Shown one piece after another: positions 41,604 through 50,080 of a stretch of 64,000 nt of DNA (its first letter is position 1; the number at the start of each line of letters is the position of its first letter). The stretch is taken from positions 487,501 through 551,500 of the forward strand of contig NC_014551.1 of NCBI RefSeq assembly GCF_000196735.1, read 5' to 3'. A program made the position numbers and the translations under genes. The notes below the pieces were generated by a model. It searched no databases and was not told the origin of the DNA. It saw nothing but the letters and a program-made list of their open reading frames with translations. This stretch comes from Bacillus amyloliquefaciens DSM 7 = ATCC 23350 (GTDB lineage Bacteria; Bacillota; Bacilli; Bacillales; Bacillaceae).

Positions 41604-41632
41604 ATTATATAGACACCTTCACATCTTGTCAA
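41604..41632 (-). promoter_or_regulatory. Consensus promoter of the YitT-family gene
   Basis: Perfect TTGACA (41632-41627), 17-bp spacer, perfect TATAAT (41609-41604). Transcript start near 41597 leaves about 140 untranslated bases. Confidence 0.88.
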
Positions 41633-41764
41633 TGCTGTGAAAATTGATTTTTCTATTATGTAAATGAGGTTTGAATCAAATAAAAAAGAGGAATTATATC
41701 AGAAGAGTTTTCATTTCTGCTCTATCATTAAGAGAAATGTATGGAAGACATCAAAGAAGGGATG

Positions 41765-42874
41765 ATGACATTGGAACGAATTTTTATCAGTCCGGCCAAA
41801 TATGTGCAAGGAAAAAACGCAATTGAAACAATCGGCGGACATCTGGAGGGCGTTGGTGAAAAAGCCGTCGTCATTGCCGACAAAACCGTATGGGATATCG
41901 CTGGTCACAAAGTGACGGCTGAATTAAAGAAAAGCAATATCTCCTCTGAAGAGGCGGTTTTCAACGGAGAAGCTTCCCAGGAAGAAATGAAAAGAATTGC
42001 GGGCATTGCAGAAAAAGCGGGTGCGTCCATTGTGATCGGAGTCGGCGGCGGTAAAACGCTTGATACGGCCAAAGCCGTATCAGATGAAATAAACGGCTAC
42101 ACGGTTATCGTGCCGACGGCCGCTTCAACGGATGCTCCGACAAGCGGACTGTCTGTCGTTTATTCAGAACAAGGCGCGTTTGAAAACTATCGTTTCTACC
42201 ATAAGAATCCTGACCTGGTTCTGGTCGATACGAAAATCGTCGCGGAAGCCCCGCCGCGTTTTTTAGCATCAGGTATTGCCGATGCGATGGCGACGTGGGT
42301 AGAGGCGCGCAGTGTCATCGCCAATGGCGGTAAAACGATGGCGGGCGGAATTCCTACAATCGCAGGAGAAGCCATCGCGGAAAAATGTGAAGAAGTACTA
42401 TTCAAATATGGCCATCTCGCCTATGAATCCGTAAAAGCGAAAGTCGTCACTCCTCCATTGGAAGCGGTGGTTGAAGCCAATACACTTCTGAGCGGACTGG
42501 GATTTGAAAGCGGCGGCTTGGCTGCGGCGCATGCCATTCACAACGGCTTCACCGCGCTTGAAGGTGAGATCCATCACTTGACTCACGGTGAAAAAGTGGC
42601 ATTCGGCACGCTCGTTCAACTGGCGCTGGAAAAACGTTCGCTTGAAGAAATTGAGCGGTATATCGCGTTTTATATCAGCTTGGGGCTGCCTGTCACACTT
42701 GAAGACATCAAATTGAAAGACGCATCTAAAGAGGACATTATGAAAGTGGCAGAAGCCGCAACCATTGAAGAAGAAACGATACATGCCGCTTTTGATGTCA
42801 CGGCTGATGACGTGGCAGATGCCATTATAGCGGCCGACCAATACGCAAAAGCGTTTAAAGAAAAGCATGCGTAA
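41765..42874 (+). CDS. gldA: Glycerol dehydrogenase (iron-type alcohol dehydrogenase family)
   Basis: 369 residues: [21 protein letters not shown] start, NAD motif [13 protein letters not shown], metal-site region [10 protein letters not shown] (Asp), [10 protein letters not shown] and [14 protein letters not shown] (His ligands). GldA oxidises glycerol to dihydroxyacetone with NAD+. The start is uncertain: GAAGGG lies just before ATG 41765, and an ATG at 41741 with a weaker site would add 8 residues. Own terminator; no dha kinase gene alongside. Confidence 0.9.
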   Translation: MTLERIFISPAKYVQGKNAIETIGGHLEGVGEKAVVIADKTVWDIAGHKVTAELKKSNISSEEAVFNGEASQEEMKRIAGIAEKAGASIVIGVGGGKTLDTAKAVSDEINGYTVIVPTAASTDAPTSGLSVVYSEQGAFENYRFYHKNPDLVLVDTKIVAEAPPRFLASGIADAMATWVEARSVIANGGKTMAGGIPTIAGEAIAEKCEEVLFKYGHLAYESVKAKVVTPPLEAVVEANTLLSGLGFESGGLAAAHAIHNGFTALEGEIHHLTHGEKVAFGTLVQLALEKRSLEEIERYIAFYISLGLPVTLEDIKLKDASKEDIMKVAEAATIEEETIHAAFDVTADDVADAIIAADQYAKAFKEKHA

Positions 42875-42897
42875 AACGTTTCACCGCAAGATCGGAG

Positions 42898-42928
42898 ACC
42901 AAGGGCTGTTATGGCCCTTGGTTTTTTT
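42898..42928 (+). terminator. gldA terminator
   Basis: ACCAAGGGC/GCCCTTGGT stem, 6-base loop, seven T. Confidence 0.92.
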
Positions 42929-43029
42929 ATGTCTTCCTGCCGCCCTTGAAAACTTTAAAAAATAAAGAAAAAATTATGATACAATATACAAATGTTTTGA
43001 GAGATTGACAAAGGAAAGGTGGGAACGAT

Positions 43030-44241
43030 ATGCTGCATAATCCGACCGGCAAGGAGCGGCTTGCGCTGGCTTTTCTTCTCGGCATGCTTGCGATACTGGG
43101 GCCTCTGAATATAGATATGTATCTGCCGAGTTTCCCTGAAATCGCCGAAGATTTAAGCGCCCGCGCTTCGCTTGTCCAGCTCAGTTTAACCGCATGTCTG
43201 ATCGGCTTGACAATCGGACAGGTTGTTGTCGGCCCGTTAAGTGACGCGCAGGGAAGAAGAAAACCGTTATTACTATGTATTTTTTTATTTGCCTTGTTTT
43301 CTCTGTTTTGCGCGCTTGCGCCGAACATTACAACATTAGTGATTGCCCGTTTTCTTCAAGGGTTCACCGCTTCGGCAGGACTCGTTCTGTCCCGTGCGAT
43401 CGTCAGAGATGTCTTTACGGGGAGAGAGCTTTCTAAATTTTTCTCGCTGTTAATGGTCATTACCGCCGTCGCGCCGATGGTGGCGCCAATGACGGGAGGC
43501 GCGATTTTACTGCTCCCGTTTGCATCATGGCATACGATTTTTCTCTTTTTAACCGTTATCGGGTTTTTGCTTGTTCTCATCATTGCGCTCAAGCTGAAAG
43601 AAACCCTGCCGCCGGAAAAGCGTATCCCGAGCTCTATCGGAAATTCCGTGCGGACAATGGGAAGCCTGCTGAAAGATCGGTCATTTATCGGCTATGCGTT
43701 GACGGTCGGTTTTATCCACGGCGGGAGCTTTGCGTATGTCTCGGGGACGCCTTTTGTGTATCAGGATATTTACGGAGTATCGCCTCAGGTCTTTAGTGTT
43801 TTATTCGGCATAAACGGGCTGGCGATCATTACAGGAAGCTTTATCATCGGGCGTTTCGGCGGAATCATTCATGAAAAAAGCCTGCTGAGGATTGGTGTCA
43901 TTACAGCGATGACGGCGACAGCCGTTCTGCTTGTCATGACGATCATTCACGGGCCGCTGGCGGCACTGGTGATTTCCATTTTTATTTATATGATTACGAT
44001 CGGCATGACGCTGACAAGCACCTTTACACTGGCGATGGAAAAGCAGGGACACCGCGCGGGAAGCGCAAGCGCACTGCTCGGCATGCTTCCGCTTCTTCTC
44101 GGTTCCATCGTGTCGCCGCTTGTGGGAATGAATGAAGCGACGGCCGTGCCGATGGGGCTGATCATGTTTGCGACATCCGTTATCGGTTCCATCGCTTTTT
44201 TCACCTTAACAACAAAACAGGAGAAAGCAAAAAAGGAGTGA
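43030..44241 (+). CDS. ydgK: Bcr/CflA-family multidrug MFS transporter YdgK
   Basis: 403 residues, 12 hydrophobic segments; Bcr/CflA motifs ILGPLNIDMYLPSFPEI in TM1, GPLSDAQGRRKPLL after TM2, RFLQGFTASAGLVLSRAIVRD in TM4. Matches B. subtilis YdgK. Probable proton-driven export of drugs or small peptides. Ribosome site AAAGGTGGG. Its 3' end is inside the shared terminator with the FabF-like gene. Confidence 0.87.
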   Translation: MLHNPTGKERLALAFLLGMLAILGPLNIDMYLPSFPEIAEDLSARASLVQLSLTACLIGLTIGQVVVGPLSDAQGRRKPLLLCIFLFALFSLFCALAPNITTLVIARFLQGFTASAGLVLSRAIVRDVFTGRELSKFFSLLMVITAVAPMVAPMTGGAILLLPFASWHTIFLFLTVIGFLLVLIIALKLKETLPPEKRIPSSIGNSVRTMGSLLKDRSFIGYALTVGFIHGGSFAYVSGTPFVYQDIYGVSPQVFSVLFGINGLAIITGSFIIGRFGGIIHEKSLLRIGVITAMTATAVLLVMTIIHGPLAALVISIFIYMITIGMTLTSTFTLAMEKQGHRAGSASALLGMLPLLLGSIVSPLVGMNEATAVPMGLIMFATSVIGSIAFFTLTTKQEKAKKE

Positions 44242-44261
44242 AATGATTCACTCCTTTTTTT
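44229..44261. terminator. Bidirectional terminator
   Basis: AAAAAGGAGTGAA/TTCACTCCTTTTTT stem containing the ydgK stop codon; convergent genes. Confidence 0.92.
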
Positions 44262-44268
44262 ATGCCCG

Positions 44269-45504
44269 CTATTCATATTTCTTCAGGATGATCGCTGAGT
44301 TATGTCCGCCAAAGCCGAATGAATTGGAGAGGCCGATTGTTAAAGATTGCTGACGCGGACCGTCTGATACATAGTCCAAATCACACGCCGAATCAGGGGT
44401 TTGCAGATTGATCGTCGGCGGGATGATGCCGTGTCTCAAGCTTTCTGTCAGAGCGATGGCTTCAACTCCGCCTGCCGCGCCAAGCATATGGCCGAGCATT
44501 GACTTGTTTGCCGTGACCGGAATGTCATAGGCAAGCTCCCCGAATAATTTCTTGATTGCCAATGTTTCAGAAAGATCTCCGGCTTTAGTGCTTGTCGCAT
44601 GGGCGCTTACGACATCAATGTCTTCCGCTGAAACCTTCGCCTTTTTCAAAGCGTTTTTCATCGCCAAGTATGCGCCCGTTCCTTCAGGATGGGTGGCTAC
44701 CATGTGATACGCGTCCGAGCTTGCGCCGTAGCCGAGCACCTCACAGAGGATCGGAGCATTTCGGCTGATTGCGTTATCCAATGATTCTAATACTACAATA
44801 CTCGCGCCTTCACTCATGACAAAACCATCGCGATCCGCGTCAAACGGCCGGCTTGCCGCGGCGGGGTCTTCATTTCTCGCTGACAGCGCGTGGGCATTGC
44901 CGAAGCTGGCTAATGACAGGTTTGTAATCGCCGCCTCCGCACCCCCTGCAAACATGATATCTGCGTCATCATTCCGAATGGCGTTAAATGCTTCCCCGAT
45001 CGACGTATTGCCGATAGAACACGCGGTGACGGGAGAAAGTGAGGGACCGAGCGCGCCTAATCTGATACTGATTTGAGCGGCGGCCGCATTTGAAATCATC
45101 ATAGGGACAAGGCTCGGGCTCACTTTTCGCGCTCCCCGTTCGTTTAACGTACGGACATTGTCAATCAAGGTCGTGATGCCGCCGATTCCGGAGCCGACGT
45201 ACACGCCGAGGCGTTCACGGTCAATTTGCTCGAGCTGAATCCCGGAGCTTTCCAGCGCCTGTTCCGCTGCGGCTAAAGCAAACTGGCTGAAACGGTCAAG
45301 CTTTCTCGCTTCTTTTCTGCCCCATCTTTCTTCTGCGTCGAAATCGCGGACGGTGCCGGCTATTTTTGTCTTGGAGCCGGAGACATCAAACGAATCTATG
45401 ATAGAGATTCCTGATTTTCCTTCCGTCAGGTGTTTCCAAAATGTATGCACATCATTGCCGAGAGGTGAAATCACTCCCATTCCGGTGATCACAACTCTTT
45501 TCAT
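44269..45504 (-). CDS. FabF-like beta-ketoacyl-ACP synthase II paralogue
   Basis: 411 residues, full KAS II fold: nucleophile Cys in VTACSIGNTSIGEA, His in SAHATSTKAGD and His in KSMLGHMLGAAGG, Lys just before it. Active Cys-His-His set is complete; the usual HGTST is changed to HATST. B. subtilis has one FabF in a fabHA-fabF operon elsewhere; this gene stands alone and faces an MmyB-type regulator, so it is probably an accessory condensing enzyme for a special fatty or polyketide-like product. The start at MKRVVITG has AAGGAGG. Confidence 0.86.
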   Translation of the reverse strand: MKRVVITGMGVISPLGNDVHTFWKHLTEGKSGISIIDSFDVSGSKTKIAGTVRDFDAEERWGRKEARKLDRFSQFALAAAEQALESSGIQLEQIDRERLGVYVGSGIGGITTLIDNVRTLNERGARKVSPSLVPMMISNAAAAQISIRLGALGPSLSPVTACSIGNTSIGEAFNAIRNDDADIMFAGGAEAAITNLSLASFGNAHALSARNEDPAAASRPFDADRDGFVMSEGASIVVLESLDNAISRNAPILCEVLGYGASSDAYHMVATHPEGTGAYLAMKNALKKAKVSAEDIDVVSAHATSTKAGDLSETLAIKKLFGELAYDIPVTANKSMLGHMLGAAGGVEAIALTESLRHGIIPPTINLQTPDSACDLDYVSDGPRQQSLTIGLSNSFGFGGHNSAIILKKYE

Positions 45505-45543
45505 GGTCATTCCTCCTTCGGTATGTATTTATTGTAACTCGCA

Positions 45544-45574
45544 ATTATCCTATTACAAGTTGTTGATTATCCTA
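45544..45574. promoter_or_regulatory. Direct repeat operator between the FabF-like gene and its regulator
   Basis: ATTATCCTA occurs twice (45544-45552 and 45566-45574), start to start 22 bp, two helical turns. It lies in the 108-bp divergent gap and is the best candidate binding site for the regulator at 45613. Confidence 0.6.
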
Positions 45575-45612
45575 GTATAATAAGTACCAGGGTAAGAAAG
45601 GAGAGGGTCAGA

Positions 45613-46452
45613 ATGATACCAGAAGCAAGATTGCAGGCTCTTTCTGAGTTTTTAAAAACGCAGCGGGCCAAAATTTCTCCGCAGATGGCCGGGCTGCCAA
45701 TGGGCACACGGAGAAGAACGCCGGGCCTCAGAAGAGAAGAAGTCGCGCAATTAGCCGGCGTAAGCACCACGTGGTATACGTGGCTGGAGCAGGGCAGAGA
45801 CATTAAAGTGTCAGCAGCCGTATTGGACGCCGTTTCCGATGCGCTTCAGCTGAATAAAGATGAGAGAAATTATTTGTACGCGCTTGCCATTGATGAGGGC
45901 GTGAAGCAGCCGTTTACAGCGGAGGAAGAAGCGGTCATCAGCCCGTCCCTTTCAAAAATCCTCCAGGAGCTCCGTTATTGTCCCACCATTATCTCGGACA
46001 GGCGGTGCCATATCGTAGGGTGGAACCAGGCGGCGGCTCACGTGTTTTTGGATTTTGAACAAATTCCTCCTGAAAAGCGGAATCTCATAGAGCTATTGTT
46101 TTCCAGAAAAGAATTAAGAAGTCTAGCCGTGAACTGGGAGCATTTTGTGAAAGGGTTCATCGCCATTTTCAGAACGTATTACGGCCAGTATGTCGCGGAT
46201 ACGTGGTATTCTCAGTTTATAGAAGAAATGGAGCAGACATATTCAGAGTTTCATACGCTGTGGAATGAGAGCGAAGTCAGCTCGGCTCCCGAAGTATTAA
46301 TTGAGTTCCGCCACGCGAAGGCGGGAAAAATGGTTTTTAACCTGACTTCCTTTCAGGTTCAGGGCAACAGTGACCTGCGCTGCAGCGTGTATACGCCGGT
46401 AGATCACACCGAAACGGAGGCAAAGCTGAAAAAGCTCTGCGAAAACCGGTAA
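45613..46452 (+). CDS. XRE-family regulator with MmyB-like ligand-binding domain
   Basis: 279 residues: helix-turn-helix (RRTPGLRREEVAQLAGVSTTWYTWLEQGR, split in two helices) at residues 34-62, then the MmyB-like domain (ISDRRCHIVGWNQAAAHVF, NLIELLFSRKELRSLAVNWE, FHTLWNESEV). Proteins with this architecture were shown structurally to hold fatty-acid-like ligands and sit next to oxidoreductase or lipid genes. Divergent from the FabF-like synthase, so a lipid-responsive switch for that gene is likely. Ribosome site AAGGAGAGGG. Confidence 0.86.
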   Translation: MIPEARLQALSEFLKTQRAKISPQMAGLPMGTRRRTPGLRREEVAQLAGVSTTWYTWLEQGRDIKVSAAVLDAVSDALQLNKDERNYLYALAIDEGVKQPFTAEEEAVISPSLSKILQELRYCPTIISDRRCHIVGWNQAAAHVFLDFEQIPPEKRNLIELLFSRKELRSLAVNWEHFVKGFIAIFRTYYGQYVADTWYSQFIEEMEQTYSEFHTLWNESEVSSAPEVLIEFRHAKAGKMVFNLTSFQVQGNSDLRCSVYTPVDHTETEAKLKKLCENR

Positions 46453-46461
46453 AGAACAGAA

Positions 46462-46491
46462 AAAAACGGGAGGCGGCTGCCTTCCGTTTCA
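46462..46491. terminator. Hairpin between convergent genes
   Basis: AAACGG-AGGC/GCCT-CCGTTT imperfect stem with an A tract on the left; likely terminator for the minus-strand TauE gene. Confidence 0.6.
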
Positions 46492-46493
46492 GT

Positions 46494-47237
46494 TTAAAAT
46501 AAAAGCATCAGACCGGCGATGGCCGGTGTTAAAAAGATGGCTGATTTCAGAATGACTTTCGGCACGAGATTGGTGAATTTCGCTCCGACATACGCGCCGC
46601 ACATCGTTCCGATCAGCACTTTGACCAACAGCATATAATCGACAAATCCTTCCGTCACATAACCGAGTCCTCCGCCGACTGCAAGCGGGATAATGACAAG
46701 CATGGTGGTGCCGACCGACTGGCGGATGGATAAGCGCAAAAGAATCATTAAGCCGATTTGGATGAAGGGGGCAGAACCGATGCCGAACGTTCCGGACAAG
46801 ATCCCTGCGATGATACCGAGCACAACGGCTTTCACCCATATGTTCAGGTTGCTTTGCCGTCCGGAGTCTTCTTGTGTTTCTTTTAAAATAAATAACCGGA
46901 CCAAAATAAGCAGAGCAGATAAAAACAGCATGCCCGCCGTCAAGTAATGCAGCAAATCTGCGGGAATAAGAGAAGTAAGTCTGGCTCCGAAAAACGAACC
47001 GAATGCCGCAAAAACGCCGACGATGAGACCGATTTTCATCTGAATATTGCCTTCACGGTAGTGGCTGAAAGCCCCCGATAAACTTGTGAAAGCCATTCCG
47101 GCAAGGGAAGTGCCCAAAGCCGTATGAATTGGTACGTGAAAAAGTATGGTTAAAAGCGCAATGACAAAACCGGCTCCCCCCGCGCCGATAAACCCGAGAA
47201 TAATCCCGAGAAGAAACATAACGAGTATAATAAGCAC
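46494..47237 (-). CDS. TauE/SafE-family anion exporter
   Basis: 247 residues, about eight hydrophobic segments with the two family repeats (FLLGIILGFIGAGGAGFV and GIIAGILSGTFGIGSAPFIQI). The GTG at 47237 was chosen because GGAGGAG lies 6 bases upstream; the ATG at 47252 would contain its own ribosome site in its first codons. Members carry sulfite, sulfoacetate or related organic anions. A 15-bp sequence identical to one in the tartrate-dehydrogenase control region lies upstream (47316-47330), so it may handle a related acid. Confidence 0.85.
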   Translation of the reverse strand: MLIILVMFLLGIILGFIGAGGAGFVIALLTILFHVPIHTALGTSLAGMAFTSLSGAFSHYREGNIQMKIGLIVGVFAAFGSFFGARLTSLIPADLLHYLTAGMLFLSALLILVRLFILKETQEDSGRQSNLNIWVKAVVLGIIAGILSGTFGIGSAPFIQIGLMILLRLSIRQSVGTTMLVIIPLAVGGGLGYVTEGFVDYMLLVKVLIGTMCGAYVGAKFTNLVPKVILKSAIFLTPAIAGLMLLF

Positions 47238-47315
47238 AATCTTCTCCTCCATTTAGATGCCTGATCACAATATTCCGATCCGCTGTATCAGGTTTTAACA
47301 ATCGACATTGGTCGT

Positions 47316-47330
47316 CCGTCGACCGTCGTT
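47316..47330. promoter_or_regulatory. Putative GntR operator, copy at the TauE-type gene
   Basis: CCGTCGACCGTCGTT, identical over 15 bases to 52856-52870. It is GC-rich in an AT-rich intergenic stretch and contains the dyad GTCGAC. Confidence 0.65.
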
Positions 47331-47397
47331 CAATACTTTTATGTTACCTCAAATTTAAGGTATTGGCAAGAAGACGAATGGCTTTTATACAGAGAGT

Positions 47398-47856
47398 CTA
47401 CAGCTCTTTGACCATCACTTTTTCCCCGTTGAAGTCCAGCTCTCCATTGAATATAAAGCTGAATCTTTGATAAAGGCGCAATGCGTGCACGTTATCTTCA
47501 AACAGACTTAAATAAATCCGTCTGCAATCATATAATCGAGCGAGGTGCCGGATAAGGGCATCAAGCATCAGTTTGCCCAAACCGCGTCCCTGATATCGTT
47601 CATCAATGAAAAAACGGTCAAGCCACACTCTGCCGTTTTGGTTTTCCTCATCATATTCCGGAAACCATCCGTACATGGCAAAGCCGACCAATTCTCCGTT
47701 AAAATAAAGGCCGGCCGGCTGATAATGCCGGCAATCCTCAGCATCTTGTAAACACTTTTCCACGGTTTCAATAAATGAAGTCTGGCTTTCGCTTACATGA
47801 AGCGCCAGTATATCAGCACGGTTTTCTTCCGTGACTGCTTTGATTTCAATAGTCAT
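47398..47856 (-). CDS. bltD: Spermine/spermidine N-acetyltransferase BltD
   Basis: 152 residues, the same length as B. subtilis BltD and almost the sequence I recall: LALHVSESQTSFIETVEKCLQ..., GNAT motif RFFIDERYQGRGLGKLMLDAL, ending LDFNGEKVMVKEL. It acetylates spermidine and spermine. In B. subtilis bltD follows the pump gene blt, with bltR divergent; here the pump is missing and bltD alone faces bltR. Its promoter carries the BltR-type 19-bp spacer, about 115 bases upstream of the start. Confidence 0.93.
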   Translation of the reverse strand: MTIEIKAVTEENRADILALHVSESQTSFIETVEKCLQDAEDCRHYQPAGLYFNGELVGFAMYGWFPEYDEENQNGRVWLDRFFIDERYQGRGLGKLMLDALIRHLARLYDCRRIYLSLFEDNVHALRLYQRFSFIFNGELDFNGEKVMVKEL

Positions 47857-47969
47857 ACTTAATACTCCTCTTCCGCTTTTTCTGAGACGGTTAAAAGCTT
47901 CGATTGCCGTAAGCGTCCGTCCATAGGTAAGCTGATTTGTGAGTCAGCCTTCTCTCAGATACAATGAAC

Positions 47970-48000
47970 ATCATAAAGGATATGGTTACCGTATAGTCAA
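47970..48000 (-). promoter_or_regulatory. BltR-controlled bltD promoter
   Basis: Minus strand -35 TTGACT (48000-47995), -10 TATGAT (47975-47970), 19-bp spacer containing the dyad ATACGGTAACCATAT. MerR-type layout. Confidence 0.86.
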
Positions 48001-48009
48001 GGAGGTATT

Positions 48010-48831
48010 ATGAGCGAAGACGTCAGAAAATACTTTACAACGGGTGAATTTGCAAAACTCTGCCACGTAAAAAAACAAACCCTGTTCCATTATGACGAGA
48101 TCGGCCTGCTCTCTCCGGAAATCAAAAAAGCGAACGGATACAGATATTATTCCTATCATCAATTCGAGCTGTTTCAGGTCATCAGTCTGTTTAAGGAGGT
48201 CGGCATACCCTTAAAGCGTATCAAACCGCTCTTAACAGACAAAACCCCCGAGGATATCATCGCGCTTTTAAAGGAGAAATCCTCAGAAATCGAAAGCAAA
48301 ATCAAAAAGCTCGAACACCTGCAAAGGATGATTCAGACAAAGGTGAAACTGACCGAACAGGCCTTGGAGACGGACTTTTCCTCCGTCTCTCTGCAGCACT
48401 CAGATGAAGAACCGCTTATGATCGGGCGTCCTGTACTCAATTTGCCTGAACGGCAATACACCGCCGCTCTTTCCGAATTGATCCGCTATAGGCAAATCCA
48501 TGAACTCGATCAGGGGCACCCGGTCGGCGGCCTGTTTGCGCGGGAGCAGATTCTGAAGAAAGAATTCTACAACTACACTCATTTTTATATCAAGACAGAA
48601 GAAGGCATAGTGAATAAAGACCTCCATATCAAGCCGAAAGGGCTTTATGCGGTCGGGTATCAAATAGGAGATGAAGCGGAAGCGGCTTACCGCAGAATCA
48701 TGCAGTTCATTGAAGAGTATGGGCTGGAAATGGGGGATTATGCATATGAAGAATACATGCTCGATGAAGTTGTGGCGGATGGGTTTGACAATCAAATCAC
48801 AAGAATTCAGCTGCAAGTCCGCGGCACATAA
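48010..48831 (+). CDS. bltR: MerR-family multidrug-sensing regulator BltR
   Basis: 273 residues: MerR helix-turn-helix (YFTTGEFAKLCHVKKQTLFHYDEIGLLSPE split by helix 2), coiled coil about 85-125, and a GyrI-like drug-binding domain (residues about 130-270, ending VADGFDNQITRIQLQV). Matches B. subtilis BltR, which activates blt-bltD when it binds drugs such as rhodamine 6G. Here its only visible target is bltD. Ribosome site CAAGGAGG. Confidence 0.92.
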   Translation: MSEDVRKYFTTGEFAKLCHVKKQTLFHYDEIGLLSPEIKKANGYRYYSYHQFELFQVISLFKEVGIPLKRIKPLLTDKTPEDIIALLKEKSSEIESKIKKLEHLQRMIQTKVKLTEQALETDFSSVSLQHSDEEPLMIGRPVLNLPERQYTAALSELIRYRQIHELDQGHPVGGLFAREQILKKEFYNYTHFYIKTEEGIVNKDLHIKPKGLYAVGYQIGDEAEAAYRRIMQFIEEYGLEMGDYAYEEYMLDEVVADGFDNQITRIQLQVRGT

Positions 48832-48906
48832 AGCTGATCATTTACGCCTTTTAACAAACCTTGTATAATGAGAAAAATCAGATTGGAAATTGAGGTGAAA
48901 AGCGAT

Positions 48907-48963
48907 ATGTTTTTGGCGCCTTTATTTGAACATGATGTACCGGCAGCACTTCTCCGCCCTTAA
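48907..48963 (+). CDS. Leader peptide (18 aa) upstream of an EamA transporter
   Basis: MFLAPLFEHDVPAALLRP-stop behind TGAGGTGAAAAG, a real ribosome site. It ends in Arg-Pro-stop, a slow-terminating context. The stop is followed within two bases by an arm of a switchable RNA structure that can trap the transporter's ribosome site. No protein function is expected; a regulatory peptide. Confidence 0.65.
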   Translation: MFLAPLFEHDVPAALLRP

Positions 48964-48964
48964 T

Positions 48965-49029
48965 GGAGGAAAGTGACTGCGCTTCTCTCCGTTAGGGCAT
49001 GTCACATGACCTAATATGATAACGGAGGG
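48965..49029 (+). promoter_or_regulatory. Switchable hairpin controlling translation of the EamA transporter
   Basis: Segment 1 GGAGGAAAG (48965-48973), segment 2 CTTCTCTCCGTTA (48982-48994), segment 3 TAACGGAGGG (49020-49029) containing the ribosome site. Segments 1-2 (GGAG..AAG with CTT..CTCC) and 2-3 (CTCCGTTA with TAACGGAG, 8 bp perfect) exclude each other. An inner TTAGG/CCTAA hairpin is also possible. Confidence 0.65.
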
Positions 49030-49038
49030 TGCATCAAA

Positions 49039-49911
49039 TTGAAAAATACGTTGTTCGGTTCGATTTATTTGGCATTGGCCGCCAGTATCTGGGGCGGTAT
49101 GTATGTCGTTGTAAAAGTTGTGGTAGCGGTCATTCCGCCGCTTGAACTGGTATGGCTGAGATATGCGGTCGCGCTTGTGGCGCTTTTACTTCTCAGTTTG
49201 TTTACACGTCAATCCTGGAAAGTTCATAAACGTGATCTATTACTGATTGCTGTGATCGGGTTGATCGGCAACACGATTTCGATCGTCACGCAGGAGATCG
49301 GCACGAAATTATCAACCGCGCAAATGGGAGCGATCATTACGGCATCCACTCCCGCATTTATGGTTGTATTTGCCCGTCTGATTCTGAAAGAACGGTTAAC
49401 GCTGAAAAAAGGAATATCGGTAGGACTGGCGACCATCGGGGTATTGCTCATCGTAGGGAACGGAGATATCAATATGTCGGGCCAGCTCGGCGGTCTCTCG
49501 CTTCTGGCTGCGGCGCTGACATGGGCTTTGATGTCCGTGCTGATTAAACGGGTTCCCGGCCGTTACTCACCGCTTGTCGTCACAACCTATTCCATTTGTG
49601 TCGCATTTGTCATCCTGACCCCGTTTACAGCGGGCCCGCTTCAGGAGATTCCGTTGTCTCAGCTTGCCCGGCCTGAGATATGGGGCGGCCTTTTATATCT
49701 GGGTGTGATTTCAACGGCCTGTGCGTTCATGCTGTGGAATCGCGGATTGCAATTGCTGAATGCGGCAAGCGGAGGTCTGTTTTTCTTCTTTCAGCCGCTC
49801 TCCGGGACATTGCTCGGCTGGCTGCTGCTGGGGGAGAAGATCGGAGGAACCTTCTGGATCGGGGCGGCTCTTATTGCTGCAGGCGTCGTGCTCGTTATTA
49901 AAGAAAAATAG
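49039..49911 (+). CDS. EamA-family (DMT) transporter with leader-controlled translation
   Basis: 290 residues, ten hydrophobic segments in two EamA repeats (LAASIWGGMYVVVKVVV, EIGTKLSTAQMGAIITASTPAFMVVFARLIL, GVISTACAFMLWNRGLQLL). Start TTG 49039 with GGAGGG 9 bases upstream. DMT proteins export amino acids, drugs or other metabolites. Control appears to be translational through the 48.9-kb leader, which suggests that the substrate or inducer affects ribosomes. A terminator follows. Confidence 0.84.
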   Translation: MKNTLFGSIYLALAASIWGGMYVVVKVVVAVIPPLELVWLRYAVALVALLLLSLFTRQSWKVHKRDLLLIAVIGLIGNTISIVTQEIGTKLSTAQMGAIITASTPAFMVVFARLILKERLTLKKGISVGLATIGVLLIVGNGDINMSGQLGGLSLLAAALTWALMSVLIKRVPGRYSPLVVTTYSICVAFVILTPFTAGPLQEIPLSQLARPEIWGGLLYLGVISTACAFMLWNRGLQLLNAASGGLFFFFQPLSGTLLGWLLLGEKIGGTFWIGAALIAAGVVLVIKEK

Positions 49912-49917
49912 TGTCTG

Positions 49918-49952
49918 AAAAAAAGCCATTCATTGCAGAATGGCTTTTTTCT
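49918..49952 (+). terminator. Terminator of the EamA gene
   Basis: AAAAAAGCCATTC/GAATGGCTTTTTT stem, 6-base loop. Confidence 0.92.
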
Positions 49953-50080
49953 GATGTGTAACAGCAGGATTCGTCCCGCCATACACAGAAAACAAGAAGC
50001 AGAAACGGATCATGAGTACTCTCAAAGTGCAATACCTGGGTCCTCGGGAGTTCGTGAATCAAAGTTAGGCGGTGAAAATA

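Noticed and set aside
50000..50080. Possible T-box leader before the Nudix gene
   Set aside because: No T-box consensus, specifier stem or terminator-antiterminator pair could be found.
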